A DNA stretch of 51,213 nt from JBBQYA01 sp038209155 (GCA_038209155.1 JBBQYA010000008.1:1-51213); one strand, 5' to 3'. Shown: positions 35,559 through 44,602, counted from the first letter of the stretch. The notes: generated by a model not told the origin, from the sequence alone. Made by a program: numbers and translations.

Positions 35559-35689
35559 AACCTTATTATGTGATTAAAAAAGAAGCATTAAATTATTTTT
35601 AAAAAAATATTACCTAATTTTAAAAATTTCTAATCATCTAATAAGGTTGTTTTATGAATATTAAAAATTTATTACTAAGCTAATAAGGT
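35559..35689. repeat. Inverted and direct TAATAAGGT repeats
   Basis: AACCTTATTA (35559-35568) is the exact inverse of TAATAAGGTT (35639-35648), and CTAATAAGGT is repeated at 35638-35647 and 35680-35689. The arms are too far apart for a simple hairpin, so they look more like repeated binding sites or an old element end. Confidence 0.4.
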
Positions 35690-35766
35690 AAATTTTAGAA
35701 TTAACATGAAAAACTCAACATGATCAAATTAAACAAACAAATAAAATACTTTCAAAGCTTTCAAAC

Positions 35767-35934
35767 ATGTTAGAACCAAAAAGGTTAAACTTTTCAACAA
35801 TCTCAAATTTCAAGCTTAACTATTTTGAGATTCTATGCAGTAGAAATAATCTCAAAAAAAAGTATCTAAAAAAAATATCCTTTCATATATCATTTTGTAT
35901 GTTTTATAATTTTAGTATTTTAGCCAATAACTAA
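35767..35934 (+). CDS. Possible 55-residue small ORF upstream of the stress protein
   Basis: An ATG-started frame of 55 codons ending 9 bases before the universal stress protein start. The product is rich in N, K, F and S with a hydrophobic C-terminal half (ISFHISFCMFYNFSILANN). No family is recognised and the composition is what AT-rich DNA gives by chance; only its length and position favour it. It overlaps the ATCTCAAA hairpin repeats. Confidence 0.2.
   Translation: MLEPKRLNFSTISNFKLNYFEILCSRNNLKKKYLKKISFHISFCMFYNFSILANN
35800..35856 (+). promoter_or_regulatory. Alternative-hairpin repeats before the stress protein gene
   Basis: ATCTCAAA at 35800-35807, its inverse TTTGAGAT at 35824-35831 and ATCTCAAA again at 35849-35856. 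The middle arm can pair with either neighbour, giving two mutually exclusive 8-bp stems in a leader RNA. Whether they are transcribed is unknown. Confidence 0.3.
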
Positions 35935-35943
35935 AAAAATACT

Positions 35944-36828
35944 ATGCACCTGGATAACATTAAAAATATTCTCGTTCCAATTGATTTTTCGCCTGCCTCT
36001 CTAGTAGCTTTAGAACACGCAAAATACGTTGCTAAAGAAACAAAAGCCGTTTTAAACCTGCTTCATGTACATGAAACTCCTAATTTTTCATCATCACTGA
36101 AAAAACTTTTGTTTAAATCGGACGATGATCAGCAGATTGTTGAAAACTCTGTAGATCAGGATTTGAAAGAAATTGCTGCTGGATTACCTTCTGATTTAGC
36201 TCATAATGTGATGATCAGGAAGGCTTCTAGTAAGATTTATAAAGAAATTATTGAAGCAGCTAGAGAAATAAGAGCAGATTTGATTTTAATTGGAACCCAT
36301 GGAAGCACTATTACAGATAGTTTTGTAGGAGGTTCAAATACTTTTCGAGTAGCTTGTCTTTCTCAATGTCCAGTTATATCTGTTCATTCTGATAGCGGAA
36401 ATCGTGGAATTAAAAATATTGTTTTGCCTTTAGACAATTCTCGCGAAACTCGTGAAAAAGTTGATGATGCAATAGCGATTGCAAAACTTTTTAAAAGTAC
36501 TATTCATTTAACGACAGTTTCTGTTTCACATGACGAAGTAGTTAAAAACAGATTAATGAGAGTTACTGAACAGGTAAAAAATTATATAGAAGAGGATAAA
36601 ATTGAAGTCATAACTAATTATTTTGTTGGAGAAAATATAACAGAACTTACATTACGATATGCAAATAAAATTAGTGCAGATTTAATTGTAATAATGACCG
36701 AACAAGAATCTAACTTTTCAGGTATTTTTATGGGACCGACTTCGCAACAGATGATCAACCATTCTTATATACCAGTTATGAGCATCAGGCCAAAAGATAC
36801 TGATGGAGCTGCTGTAGCACCTTATTAA
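35944..36828 (+). CDS. Tandem universal stress protein (UspA family)
   Basis: A 294-residue protein of two Usp domains. The first begins NILVPIDFSPASL and ends with LIGTHGSTITDSFVGGSNTFRV, close to the ATP-binding G-2x-G-9x-G(S/T) motif. The second begins NIVLPLDNSRETRE, and its end VIMTEQESNFSGIFMGPTSQQM is degenerate, so ATP binding there is doubtful. Such tandem proteins are cytoplasmic and accumulate under starvation or oxygen stress. An unusually long upstream region and a strong downstream terminator bracket it. Confidence 0.93.
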   Translation: MHLDNIKNILVPIDFSPASLVALEHAKYVAKETKAVLNLLHVHETPNFSSSLKKLLFKSDDDQQIVENSVDQDLKEIAAGLPSDLAHNVMIRKASSKIYKEIIEAAREIRADLILIGTHGSTITDSFVGGSNTFRVACLSQCPVISVHSDSGNRGIKNIVLPLDNSRETREKVDDAIAIAKLFKSTIHLTTVSVSHDEVVKNRLMRVTEQVKNYIEEDKIEVITNYFVGENITELTLRYANKISADLIVIMTEQESNFSGIFMGPTSQQMINHSYIPVMSIRPKDTDGAAVAPY

Positions 36829-36848
36829 TTATCTTTTTAGACACTTAA

Positions 36849-36880
36849 AAAAGCACAATCACTAGATTGTGCTTTTTTTT
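36849..36880. terminator. Bidirectional terminator between usp and EamA genes
   Basis: A perfect 12-bp stem (36849-36860 with 36865-36876), ACTA loop and T-run on the plus side (A-run on the other) lies between two convergent genes and should serve both. Confidence 0.9.
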
Positions 36881-36885
36881 TAAAT

Positions 36886-37764
36886 TTAATTTGAAAAAGA
36901 AATAATCAGAATTGCAATAACGGAAAGTGCGATACCGATTACATTTTTTACAGACAGTTTTTCTTTGAAAAACAAGTATGCAATAAAAGTATTCAACATT
37001 ATAATACCTATATTATTAATGGGAAATATTACTGAGCTTTCAAATTGTGGATTTTCTAGTGCTTTAATTAAAAATATTACAGAAGCGTAATTAGGTATAC
37101 CTAAAGCAATTCCTGCTATGATGTTTTTAAATTCAATTTTTTGTTTACCGGAAATAATTAAAAAGCTAAGCATTGAAATTCCACATATTGCAGCACTTGC
37201 AAAAAGCATAGTTGTGAATAAATTGGGATCTTCTCCATTAAGTTTTGTAGCTCGTACATAATTAATAATCAAATCGATAATACCTGATCCAATAAAAATG
37301 GCAATGGGTAAAAGGTATAAGGCCATGCCATTAGTTTTGCTCTTTTCTGAATCAGAATTTTTAGCCGACGAGAAATAGATAGCAAATAATGCTAAGACCA
37401 TTCCTGCAATTTTTAGGAAACTTGCAGATTCTTTAAAATAAATTATGGCAAATAGAACTGGTATTACAACAGACATTTTTTGAGCAATAGCAACAGGAGT
37501 AATACCGATAGTTTGTACCGCATAGCCCAATAAATTAAAAATAATAATAAAAAGAATTCCTAAAAACAGTGCATACATGAGCCAATTTGCATTTAGAATA
37601 GTTGGAATATCAATGTTTCCACCGCTCATTATAATTCCTAAAGATGAAGCTGTTATGTAATTAAATACAATTGCTTGAAAAGAATCTATATTGAAATTTT
37701 TATAAATTCGAAAAATAACCACTAATGATGTGGAGAAAATAATGCTTAATAAAATATAAATCAT
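36886..37764 (-). CDS. EamA/DMT-superfamily transporter
   Basis: A 292-residue protein with ten predicted hydrophobic helices in two EamA-type halves. Features include IAQKMSVVIPVLFAIIYFKESAS-like residues at the end of the first repeat and FPINNIGIIMLNTFIAYLFFKEKLS in the second, both with the conserved helix-E pattern. Substrate is unknown (drug/metabolite). It overlaps ribD by four bases, so they are co-translated, though a link to riboflavin is only positional. Confidence 0.87.
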   Translation of the reverse strand: MIYILLSIIFSTSLVVIFRIYKNFNIDSFQAIVFNYITASSLGIIMSGGNIDIPTILNANWLMYALFLGILFIIIFNLLGYAVQTIGITPVAIAQKMSVVIPVLFAIIYFKESASFLKIAGMVLALFAIYFSSAKNSDSEKSKTNGMALYLLPIAIFIGSGIIDLIINYVRATKLNGEDPNLFTTMLFASAAICGISMLSFLIISGKQKIEFKNIIAGIALGIPNYASVIFLIKALENPQFESSVIFPINNIGIIMLNTFIAYLFFKEKLSVKNVIGIALSVIAILIISFSN

Positions 37765-38810
37765 TGGTTTTTAGGAGTGTAAATAGTAATAGTATCTGAT
37801 CCCAATTTGTATTTATTAATTGGAAATCCATCAAAAATTGGAGATTTAATTTCTGATGTTAAGGAATTGGAAGAAGTTATTACGCGCGCCTCATCCCATA
37901 AATTTTGTTGAATAAACCAAGAAAGTGTTTTAGCTCCACCTTCAATGATGACAGAAGAAATTTCAAATAAATAAAGTTGAAACAAAATAAATTGAAGTGG
38001 ATATAAATTCCAATCAATAGTAAGATATTGAAGATTGGTTTTATCAATTTTTATTTTTTCAGTAAAAACCAAAGTTTTTACCAACTGATTAAATACTTCA
38101 TTTTCAGTTGATAAACTTAAATTTTTGTCTATGATTATTCTGATTGGGTTTTTTCCTGTCCAATTTCTAGTCGTTAAGGATGGATTATCCATTTTTACAG
38201 TATTTGCTCCAACCAAAATAGCTGTTTCTTCGCTTCTCCATCTATGTGTCAATTTGGAACTTAATTGATTACTTATCTGAATTGGTTCTCCATTTTCTGA
38301 AGCCATACAACCGTTTTTTGATTCTGCAAATTTTAAAATAATATATGGTCTTTGCTTTTGATGATAAGTGAAAAATCGTTTATTTAATTCTATAGATTCA
38401 GAATCTAATAATCCAACATGTACTTGGACGCCAGCATCTTGTAGTCTTTTTACTCCACTACCGTTTACTTTAGAAAATGGATCTAAACAAGCAATGTATA
38501 CGATAGGAATTTGATATTTTAAGATTAAATCAACGCAGGGTGGTGTTTTTCCAAAATGGGAGCATGGTTCCAAACTCACAAATAATGAACTGTGTTTTAG
38601 TAGTTCTATTCCATTTCTCTTCTTTTCTAAAACTTGGCTGATAGCATTAACTTCAGCATGAGCTTGTCCAAATTTTTCGTGGTAACCTTCACCAATTATT
38701 TTATTTTCAACAACAATTACAGCTCCAACCATAGGATTTGGAGAAACATTTGCCCTTCCCAATTCTGCTAAATGCAGACACCGTCTCATAAATTTTTCTA
38801 TATTTTTCAA
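37761..38810 (-). CDS. ribD: Bifunctional riboflavin deaminase/reductase RibD
   Basis: A 349-residue two-domain enzyme for the second and third steps of riboflavin synthesis. The N-terminal deaminase has HAEVNAI and PCSHFGKTPPC (zinc ligands); the C-terminal RibD_C reductase has ILVGANTVKMDNPSLTTR and VIIEGGAKTLSWF. The start is TTG at 38810, giving MKNIEKFMRRCLHLAE, which aligns with family N-termini. ATG 38789 is an alternative, and a -7-like TATTTTTG at 38816-38823 (minus) would favour it. It is divergent from prmC by 27 bases. Confidence 0.94.
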   Translation of the reverse strand: MKNIEKFMRRCLHLAELGRANVSPNPMVGAVIVVENKIIGEGYHEKFGQAHAEVNAISQVLEKKRNGIELLKHSSLFVSLEPCSHFGKTPPCVDLILKYQIPIVYIACLDPFSKVNGSGVKRLQDAGVQVHVGLLDSESIELNKRFFTYHQKQRPYIILKFAESKNGCMASENGEPIQISNQLSSKLTHRWRSEETAILVGANTVKMDNPSLTTRNWTGKNPIRIIIDKNLSLSTENEVFNQLVKTLVFTEKIKIDKTNLQYLTIDWNLYPLQFILFQLYLFEISSVIIEGGAKTLSWFIQQNLWDEARVITSSNSLTSEIKSPIFDGFPINKYKLGSDTITIYTPKNQ

Positions 38811-38837
38811 TGGCGCAAAAATAGATTATTTTGGCGC

Positions 38838-39710
38838 ATGTTTAATCTTTTGCATACGGTTCATTCTGCTTTTGATCATTTAAAAAATAATTTATCTGTA
38901 ATATATTCGATAGGAGAAGCAAATTCTATTGCTAATATCGTTTTTGAAGATAAACTTGGTATTACAAAAATTAAGAGAATTTCTGAACCTGATTTACAAT
39001 TAGATAAAAATGAAATACAGATTTTGGAATCCGTTTCTGTAAGATTATTAAAAAATGAACCGATACAATATGTGACAGAAGTAGCTCATTTTATGGATCT
39101 TGAATTATTTGTTAATGAAAATGTTTTGATCCCAAGACCTGAAACAGAAGAATTAGTTTTATGGATATATGAGGAAATAAAAGACAGTAAAATTCAACAT
39201 AATATTTTAGATATAGGAACAGGCAGTGGTTGCATCGCCATATCATTAAAAAAATTAAATCCTATTTTTACTGTATTCGCTTTAGATTTTTCTGATGAAG
39301 CAATAGAAGTTGCTAAAAAAAATGCCAAGAATTTGAAATTGGAAATAGATTTTTATCAAGCAGATATATTAAAAATAGAAAAATTAAACTCTAAAAAGTT
39401 TTCCTTAATAGTAAGTAATCCTCCTTATGTTTTAGAATCTGAAAAGAAATTAATGAAAAACAATGTTTTAGATTTTGAACCTCATACTGCTCTTTTCGTT
39501 TCGGATAATGATCCTCTATTATTTTATAAGTCAATTGCAAAATTTGCATTTAATAATCTGGAAGAAAATGGCTTATTGTTTTTTGAGATTAATGAAAAGT
39601 ATGGTGAAGAAATAGTGAAAATGCTAATTCAAAAGAAATTTAAAAATATTGAATTAAGAAAAGATTTTTTCGGAAAAGATAGAATGATAAAAGCTAGTAA
39701 ACTTTTATGA
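38838..39710 (+). CDS. prmC: Release-factor glutamine methyltransferase PrmC
   Basis: Methylates the Gln of the GGQ motif in release factors RF1/RF2. 290 residues from ATG 38838. The SAM motif is ILDIGTGSGCIAISL, and NPPY occurs in LIVSNPPYVL, the Gln-binding motif of N5-glutamine methyltransferases. IPRPETEELV is another signature. An upstream in-frame ATG at 38772 lies inside ribD and would add 22 unlikely residues (rich in F, W, R), so it is rejected. It overlaps the convergent xerD by six bases. Confidence 0.94.
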   Translation: MFNLLHTVHSAFDHLKNNLSVIYSIGEANSIANIVFEDKLGITKIKRISEPDLQLDKNEIQILESVSVRLLKNEPIQYVTEVAHFMDLELFVNENVLIPRPETEELVLWIYEEIKDSKIQHNILDIGTGSGCIAISLKKLNPIFTVFALDFSDEAIEVAKKNAKNLKLEIDFYQADILKIEKLNSKKFSLIVSNPPYVLESEKKLMKNNVLDFEPHTALFVSDNDPLLFYKSIAKFAFNNLEENGLLFFEINEKYGEEIVKMLIQKKFKNIELRKDFFGKDRMIKASKLL

Positions 39711-40601
39711 TCTTGGATGAAATTGTAAAATAGTTTGTCGCAAAATATCGTTATCAGAATGAGCATAAATCTCTGTAGTTGTGATAGATGAATGACCCAA
39801 CATTTGTTGAATTGCAACTAAATTTGCTCCACCTTCTAATAAATGAGTAGCAAAAGAATGCCGTAAAGTATGCGGAGAAATTGATTTCTTTATACCTGCT
39901 AATTCTGCCAATCTTTTGATCGTTGTAAAAATTGTTATTCTACTAATTCTACTACCTCTTTGATTTAAAAATAGGTGATCTTCAAAATTCTTAATTACTT
40001 TAATTTGACTTCTATACCCTGATTGGTAAATCATAATATGTTTAATAGCTTCCGTTCCAATTGGAACCAATCTTTCTTTATTTCCTTTTCCAATAATTTT
40101 TACAAAACCTACTTCAAGATATAAATTAGAAATTTTAATCTCCGTTAATTCCGAAACCCGAAGCCCGCAACTATATAAGGTTTCAATAATTGCTTTATCT
40201 CTCAATCCAGCTGGCTTACTCAAATCTATTTGAGCTAATAGTTCATTTATTTCTTGATAATGAAGAGAATCAGGTATTTTCCTTGGGTTTTTGGGTGATT
40301 TTATAAACTGCAAAGGATTCTTTACAATTAAATCTTCCATCAATAAGTACATATAAAAAGCACGAATACCAGATATAATTCTAGCTTGAGAAGTAGATGC
40401 AAATCCTATTTCATACAGAAATTTAATAAAATCCTTTACATGAAATTGATTAATATCTATTGGATTGGAAATGCCAATTTCTAAAGAATATTTTTGAAAA
40501 AGCTTAATATCATGAATATAAGCATCAATTGAATTGATAGTTAAAGATTTTTCTAATTTTAAAAAAGATAAAAATCCTTTAATAAAGATATCCCAACTCA
40601 T
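39705..40601 (-). CDS. xerD: Tyrosine recombinase XerD
   Basis: A 298-residue chromosome-dimer resolvase. The N-terminal SAM-like DNA-binding domain (about 1-85) leads to the catalytic domain, where all residues are visible: Arg148 (CGLRVSEL), Lys172 (GKGNKER), His244 and Arg247 (PHTLRHSFATHLL), His270 (LGHSS) and Tyr279 (TTEIYAH). It would pair with XerC at dif. The neighbourhood with aroQ is conserved in the phylum, so it is a housekeeping Xer, not a mobile integrase. Confidence 0.95.
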   Translation of the reverse strand: MSWDIFIKGFLSFLKLEKSLTINSIDAYIHDIKLFQKYSLEIGISNPIDINQFHVKDFIKFLYEIGFASTSQARIISGIRAFYMYLLMEDLIVKNPLQFIKSPKNPRKIPDSLHYQEINELLAQIDLSKPAGLRDKAIIETLYSCGLRVSELTEIKISNLYLEVGFVKIIGKGNKERLVPIGTEAIKHIMIYQSGYRSQIKVIKNFEDHLFLNQRGSRISRITIFTTIKRLAELAGIKKSISPHTLRHSFATHLLEGGANLVAIQQMLGHSSITTTEIYAHSDNDILRQTILQFHPRS

Positions 40602-40724
40602 TTTACTTAGTTAAATCTGTATTGAAAACATAAACAAAAATAGGATATGATTTTCTTTTTAAAAAAAAGAGCTTATCAACAAATGACAACAAGATTGAAT
40701 TTTTGATTGTAAATTGCATGCCTT

Positions 40725-41150
40725 ATGAAAATCAGTATTATAAACGGGCCTAACCTAAATTTATTAGGCTCTCGAGAAATTAGTATTTACGGAGAAAAAA
40801 CTTTTGAAAGTTATTTTGAAGAAATAAAATCAGAATTTAAAGAAATTGACTTTGATTATTTTCAAAGTAATATAGAAGGTGAGCTAATAGATGAAATTCA
40901 TTTAAGAGGCAAAAATTCCAACGGTATCATTTTAAATGCTGCAGCTTACACTCATACATCTATAGCTATTGCAGATGCTGTTTCTGCTATTGAAATACCT
41001 GTTGTTGAAGTTCATATTTCAAACGTTTTTTCTCGAGAATCTTTTAGACACGTATCTTTAATAGCACCTGTTTGTAAGGGAATTATTTCTGGTTTTGGAT
41101 TAGAAAGTTATCGGCTGGCTGTTTTGAGCTTTATTTCAAAGCCAATTTAA
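40725..41150 (+). CDS. aroQ: Type II 3-dehydroquinate dehydratase
   Basis: A 141-residue dodecamer-forming enzyme for step 3 of the shikimate pathway. Family blocks: INGPNLNLLGSRE (N-terminal), DYFQSNIEGELID, NAAAYTHTSIAI and EVHISNVFSRESFRHVS, then GFGLESYRLAV. The Tyr in the lid-loop (ISIYG) and His residues are intact. It ends overlapping the convergent glycosyltransferase by 15 bases. Confidence 0.96.
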   Translation: MKISIINGPNLNLLGSREISIYGEKTFESYFEEIKSEFKEIDFDYFQSNIEGELIDEIHLRGKNSNGIILNAAAYTHTSIAIADAVSAIEIPVVEVHISNVFSRESFRHVSLIAPVCKGIISGFGLESYRLAVLSFISKPI

Positions 41151-42191
41151 ATCTTTAAAATATTTTTTCTTTTTTATAAAATATTCAACTACAATAGATT
41201 TAGGATAGATTTCTTTAATTAAAATTGGATTAGATTTTAATAATTTTCTTTCTCTATTTAAATTAAATATATTATTTACATAGTCAAAATGAGCTTTATT
41301 TATAGCAAATACATGCTTAAATTTTCCTTCCGAAATAAATTTAGCTATGGTTAATAAATCAAATAAATGCCTTACAAATAGGGTAGAAAATAATTTTCCA
41401 TGCTGAACATTTTTATGCAACATATACAAACTGTTTCTAAAATTTAAATGTGTTTTTCGTGGATTTTCTGTGTCTAATGTTCCTCCACCTACATGATAAA
41501 CAACAGATTCCGGACAGTAATAAATTTTATGACCTGCATTTTTTAATCTCCAACATAAATCAATTTCTTCCATGTGCGCAAAAAAACTTGCATCAAAACC
41601 ACCCATTATTTTAAATAAATCTGCACGAATAAATAAAGCTGCACCAGAAGCCCAAAAAATTTCTTTGTTTATTTCATATTGATTTTGATCTGATTCAAGC
41701 TCATCAAAAATTCTACCTCTGCAAAATGGGTAGGCATATTTATCTATAAATCCACCTGCTGCTCCTGCATATTCAAACTGACTCTTATTTTTAAATGATC
41801 TAATTTTTGGTTGACAAGCGGCTATTTCTTTATCGCCTTCCATTAATTTTATAATAGGATTTATAAAATCAACCTCAACCTCAACATCAGAATTTAATAA
41901 GATAAAATAATCTGCATTTACATGATTTAATACTCGATTGTAACCTTCTGCGAATCCATAATTTTTATCATTTTCTATAATCCTTAAACTAGGATATTGA
42001 GCATTTAAGAAAGAAATAGAATCATCTGTAGAAGCATTGTCTCCAACAATAATTTCAAGGTTATCATAAGATACAGAAATGATAGAAGGCAAAAATTTTT
42101 CCAAGAAATGTTTACCATTCCAATTCAAAATCACTAAAACAACTCTTGGAATTGGTTTTATTTGTTCCTCATTCTGCATTTTTAGGTTCAA
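41136..42191 (-). CDS. Family 2 glycosyltransferase
   Basis: A 351-residue GT-A fold enzyme: VLVILNWNGKHFLEKFLPSI, VGDNASTDDSISFL and ILLNSDVEV (DxD-like) with FFAHMEEIDLCWRLKNAGHKI and WASGAALFIR, a set typical of rhamnosyltransferase-like GT2 members. A basic C-terminal part follows. The sugar is unknown. It is the third gene of an envelope operon, overlapping the acyltransferase by 23 bases, so a role in surface polysaccharide or glycolipid assembly is likely. Confidence 0.9.
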   Translation of the reverse strand: MNLKMQNEEQIKPIPRVVLVILNWNGKHFLEKFLPSIISVSYDNLEIIVGDNASTDDSISFLNAQYPSLRIIENDKNYGFAEGYNRVLNHVNADYFILLNSDVEVEVDFINPIIKLMEGDKEIAACQPKIRSFKNKSQFEYAGAAGGFIDKYAYPFCRGRIFDELESDQNQYEINKEIFWASGAALFIRADLFKIMGGFDASFFAHMEEIDLCWRLKNAGHKIYYCPESVVYHVGGGTLDTENPRKTHLNFRNSLYMLHKNVQHGKLFSTLFVRHLFDLLTIAKFISEGKFKHVFAINKAHFDYVNNIFNLNRERKLLKSNPILIKEIYPKSIVVEYFIKKKKYFKDLNWL

Positions 42192-43068
42192 TAATTAAGG
42201 GTTTGCTATGTTTCCACCTATTATGCGACCACAACCAAAACTCAGGATTTTTAATGATAGCATTTTCTAATTCTCTAATATGCATTTCTGTAATTTGATA
42301 GGGAAGTGTGGTAGATGGTTTTTCTGAAATCACTTTAAAAGTTAATTCGTATTTGCCTCTACTTACTTTTTGAACATGACCGTAAACGACAGGATAATTA
42401 AATTTAATAGCAATTTTTTCTACACCTAAATATACCGGTGTATCTTGATTTAAAAATGTAGTCCAATATTGAATTTCATTTTTAATAGGAGTTTGATCGG
42501 CAATAAATGCTGTACCAGTTAAATGAAATTTATTAGCAACCAAAGTTCTTAAAGTTTCACTTTTTGCAATAGGAATTGCACCAAATCTTGATCTAACTTC
42601 TTTAATAAAATCATTGAAGAAAAGATTATTCAATGGTTTGTAAATTGGATAGATTTTCAGCCTAGAAACATTAGAAACAGCAATTCCTGCATATTCCCAA
42701 TTATTATAATGATTGGTAATAAATACTATGCTTTGTTGTTTTTTATAAAAATTATCTATTATTTCTGGATTATTTAAAAGCATTCTTTTGTGAAGAGAAT
42801 AAGGTGTAATGCTGATCATTTTAATCGTTTCTATGATCATATCTGCTAAATGATTATAGAATTTTTTTTCAATTAATAATCTTTCATCCGAATTTTTTTC
42901 TGGAAAAGAATTTAATAAATTTTTGCGAACCACTTTTACTCGATATCTAAAAATTCTATAAATAACAAAACTTAACCCATTAGATAGAAAGTATAATACC
43001 GGAAAAGGTAAATAAGAAATTAGAGTAAGAAATAGCTTAAGTAATGAATTAAATACTTTTTTAATCAT
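42169..43068 (-). CDS. LpxL/HtrB-type lysophospholipid acyltransferase
   Basis: A 299-residue membrane-associated acyltransferase (lipid A biosynthesis family). An N-terminal hydrophobic segment is followed by TNHYNNWEYAGIAV with the HX4E catalytic motif, then PIYKPLNNLFFND and FIADQTPIKNEIQYWTTFL. It would transfer a fatty acid onto lipid A or a related lipid. It overlaps both neighbours (4 and 23 bases), so the three genes are one operon. Confidence 0.9.
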   Translation of the reverse strand: MIKKVFNSLLKLFLTLISYLPFPVLYFLSNGLSFVIYRIFRYRVKVVRKNLLNSFPEKNSDERLLIEKKFYNHLADMIIETIKMISITPYSLHKRMLLNNPEIIDNFYKKQQSIVFITNHYNNWEYAGIAVSNVSRLKIYPIYKPLNNLFFNDFIKEVRSRFGAIPIAKSETLRTLVANKFHLTGTAFIADQTPIKNEIQYWTTFLNQDTPVYLGVEKIAIKFNYPVVYGHVQKVSRGKYELTFKVISEKPSTTLPYQITEMHIRELENAIIKNPEFWLWSHNRWKHSKPLIIEPKNAE

Positions 43069-44540
43069 TCAAAATCCCGCTTCAATTGATCTAAACCTCT
43101 ACTATCTGATACACTAGAATTCACTTCTTTAAAATCATCTTGACGAAGATTAGAGACAGGGTTTCGCCCAAGAATTAAACCTTGCCATTTTTCATCTCTC
43201 ACTTCACCAATAGCAGTTGAATGAATTAATTCATATCTACCAGCGGCCAAATCCTGAAAATTTGCAAAAACGAATTTTCGATTAGATTGATTTTGACCTA
43301 GCGTATTATAAATCCAAATTTCATAGGGAACAGAAATATCGCTTTTTCCATCATTTCTATTCACAACAGAAGCTGCTCCATATTTAAGATATATCCTACC
43401 TCTTGGTGTTTGATATCCTTTTGTTTTTCCAAATCCGAATTTTTCTTCTGCTCTTACGACTGCTAATCTGTATTTCTCCCATTCTTTTTCAGCACTTACA
43501 CCGTGTTTTTTCTGCCAAAATGAAAGAAAATATTTCTTCAAAAATATTTCTTTTGGATCTGCTAATAAATTGGTTGCATATAGTTCATCTTGCTGAAGTG
43601 AAATAGGAGTCAAGCTTTTAACGTGTTCTTTAATTTCTTCAAAAGAATATTTGGCAACAAATGAATTTTCAAATTCTAAATTATCTGTATTAATTTTATC
43701 AGTATATTCTGAATTTAATCGTTGAAAAAATATTTTTTTTGTAGCAATCAATTCATTTTTATTCGTAAAAACCTCTACTGATAAATTATAATTCCCTGTA
43801 GGTAAAGTTTCTATAGCAAATTCACCAATAATTGGATTGGCAAATTGAGCTATCATTTTACTGAATTTTCCAAATGGTTCAATTTTATTTCCAGTTTCAA
43901 AATCTTCAATATTGTAACTTACCAAATAATTATCTTTAGAATTAATTGGACTAGCCGGATAAACTTCTGTGTAAAATCCTAAATTTTTGAATTCAGAAGA
44001 AAGAAAATTTGAAACTGTGGGCAACAAATCATATCCATTTTTACTTATGGAAGTTTTGCTAACTGTTTTTTTAAACGACTCTAATAAGGTAATATCTGAA
44101 ATTGTTGTTTTACCAGTCTCGTAATTGATAGTGAGTTTTTCTGAGGAATTAAATTTATTGCTTTCTTGATAATTATCTGTTAGGGTGAGGTTTACAACAA
44201 ATTCTCCATTATTCAATTCAAATCTTTTTTGATCAATAAAATTATAAGAAAGATTGATGGTATCATTTTGTTCGGGACTAAGCACATTGTATTTATCTGT
44301 ATAAACATTAATTCCAGCTTTAGTTACATTCATCAACACTTGCACAGAACCTTGATATTTACCTGTTTCTGTTTTTCGATAGGTAATAGAATAACCAGAA
44401 ATAGATATATAAGATTCTACATAAGGTTTGTTTTCTGGAGTATTAAACGACGAAAAGCTATATATTGCTTTCAAACCTCTTGCATAGAGTTGAGAACTCG
44501 CTAAAGCGAAACAAAAGATGATGGATAAAATTTTTTTCAT
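43065..44540 (-). CDS. GWxTD domain-containing exported protein
   Basis: A 491-residue exported protein: signal peptide about 1-20 (ending LYARG). The large N-terminal part looks beta-rich (Ig-like), and the C-terminal GWxTD domain has FLSFWQKKHGVSAEKEWEKYRLAVVRAEEKFG-like features, such as WQKKHG, EKYRLAVVRAEEKFG and TPRGRIYLKYG. The literal GWxTD tetrad is absent, as often. Function unknown; the family is widespread in Bacteroidota. It heads a three-gene operon with lipid acyltransferase and glycosyltransferase. Confidence 0.87.
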   Translation of the reverse strand: MKKILSIIFCFALASSQLYARGLKAIYSFSSFNTPENKPYVESYISISGYSITYRKTETGKYQGSVQVLMNVTKAGINVYTDKYNVLSPEQNDTINLSYNFIDQKRFELNNGEFVVNLTLTDNYQESNKFNSSEKLTINYETGKTTISDITLLESFKKTVSKTSISKNGYDLLPTVSNFLSSEFKNLGFYTEVYPASPINSKDNYLVSYNIEDFETGNKIEPFGKFSKMIAQFANPIIGEFAIETLPTGNYNLSVEVFTNKNELIATKKIFFQRLNSEYTDKINTDNLEFENSFVAKYSFEEIKEHVKSLTPISLQQDELYATNLLADPKEIFLKKYFLSFWQKKHGVSAEKEWEKYRLAVVRAEEKFGFGKTKGYQTPRGRIYLKYGAASVVNRNDGKSDISVPYEIWIYNTLGQNQSNRKFVFANFQDLAAGRYELIHSTAIGEVRDEKWQGLILGRNPVSNLRQDDFKEVNSSVSDSRGLDQLKRDFE

Positions 44541-44602
44541 GGTGCTTTATTTTTTTTAAAATTACAAAAAAAATATAAAGTAAAATTTACCTTTTTCATA
44601 CT

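Larger units (their letters stand above)
35137..35943. other. Long repeat-bearing intergenic gap
   Basis: About 800 bases between the divergent comEC and universal stress protein genes, far more than other gaps here and even more AT-rich. I find no protein family, tRNA or DnaA-box cluster. It contains short repeats: TATTAAATAG twice in tandem, CTAATAAGGT twice, AACCTTATTA inverted to TAATAAGGTT, and ATCTCAAA three times (one inverted). One 55-codon frame ends just before the stress gene. Confidence 0.6.

Noticed and set aside
35546..35573. AGGAGG followed by ATG in the long gap
   Set aside because: The ATG is immediately followed by TGA and Bacteroidota rarely rely on Shine-Dalgarno sites.
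38772..38837. Upstream ATG for prmC
   Set aside because: It lies inside the divergent ribD start region and adds 22 residues unlike PrmC N-termini.
39705..40601. XerD considered as a mobile-element integrase
   Set aside because: Length, catalytic residues and housekeeping neighbours (prmC, aroQ) fit chromosomal XerD; no att-like repeats or cargo were seen.
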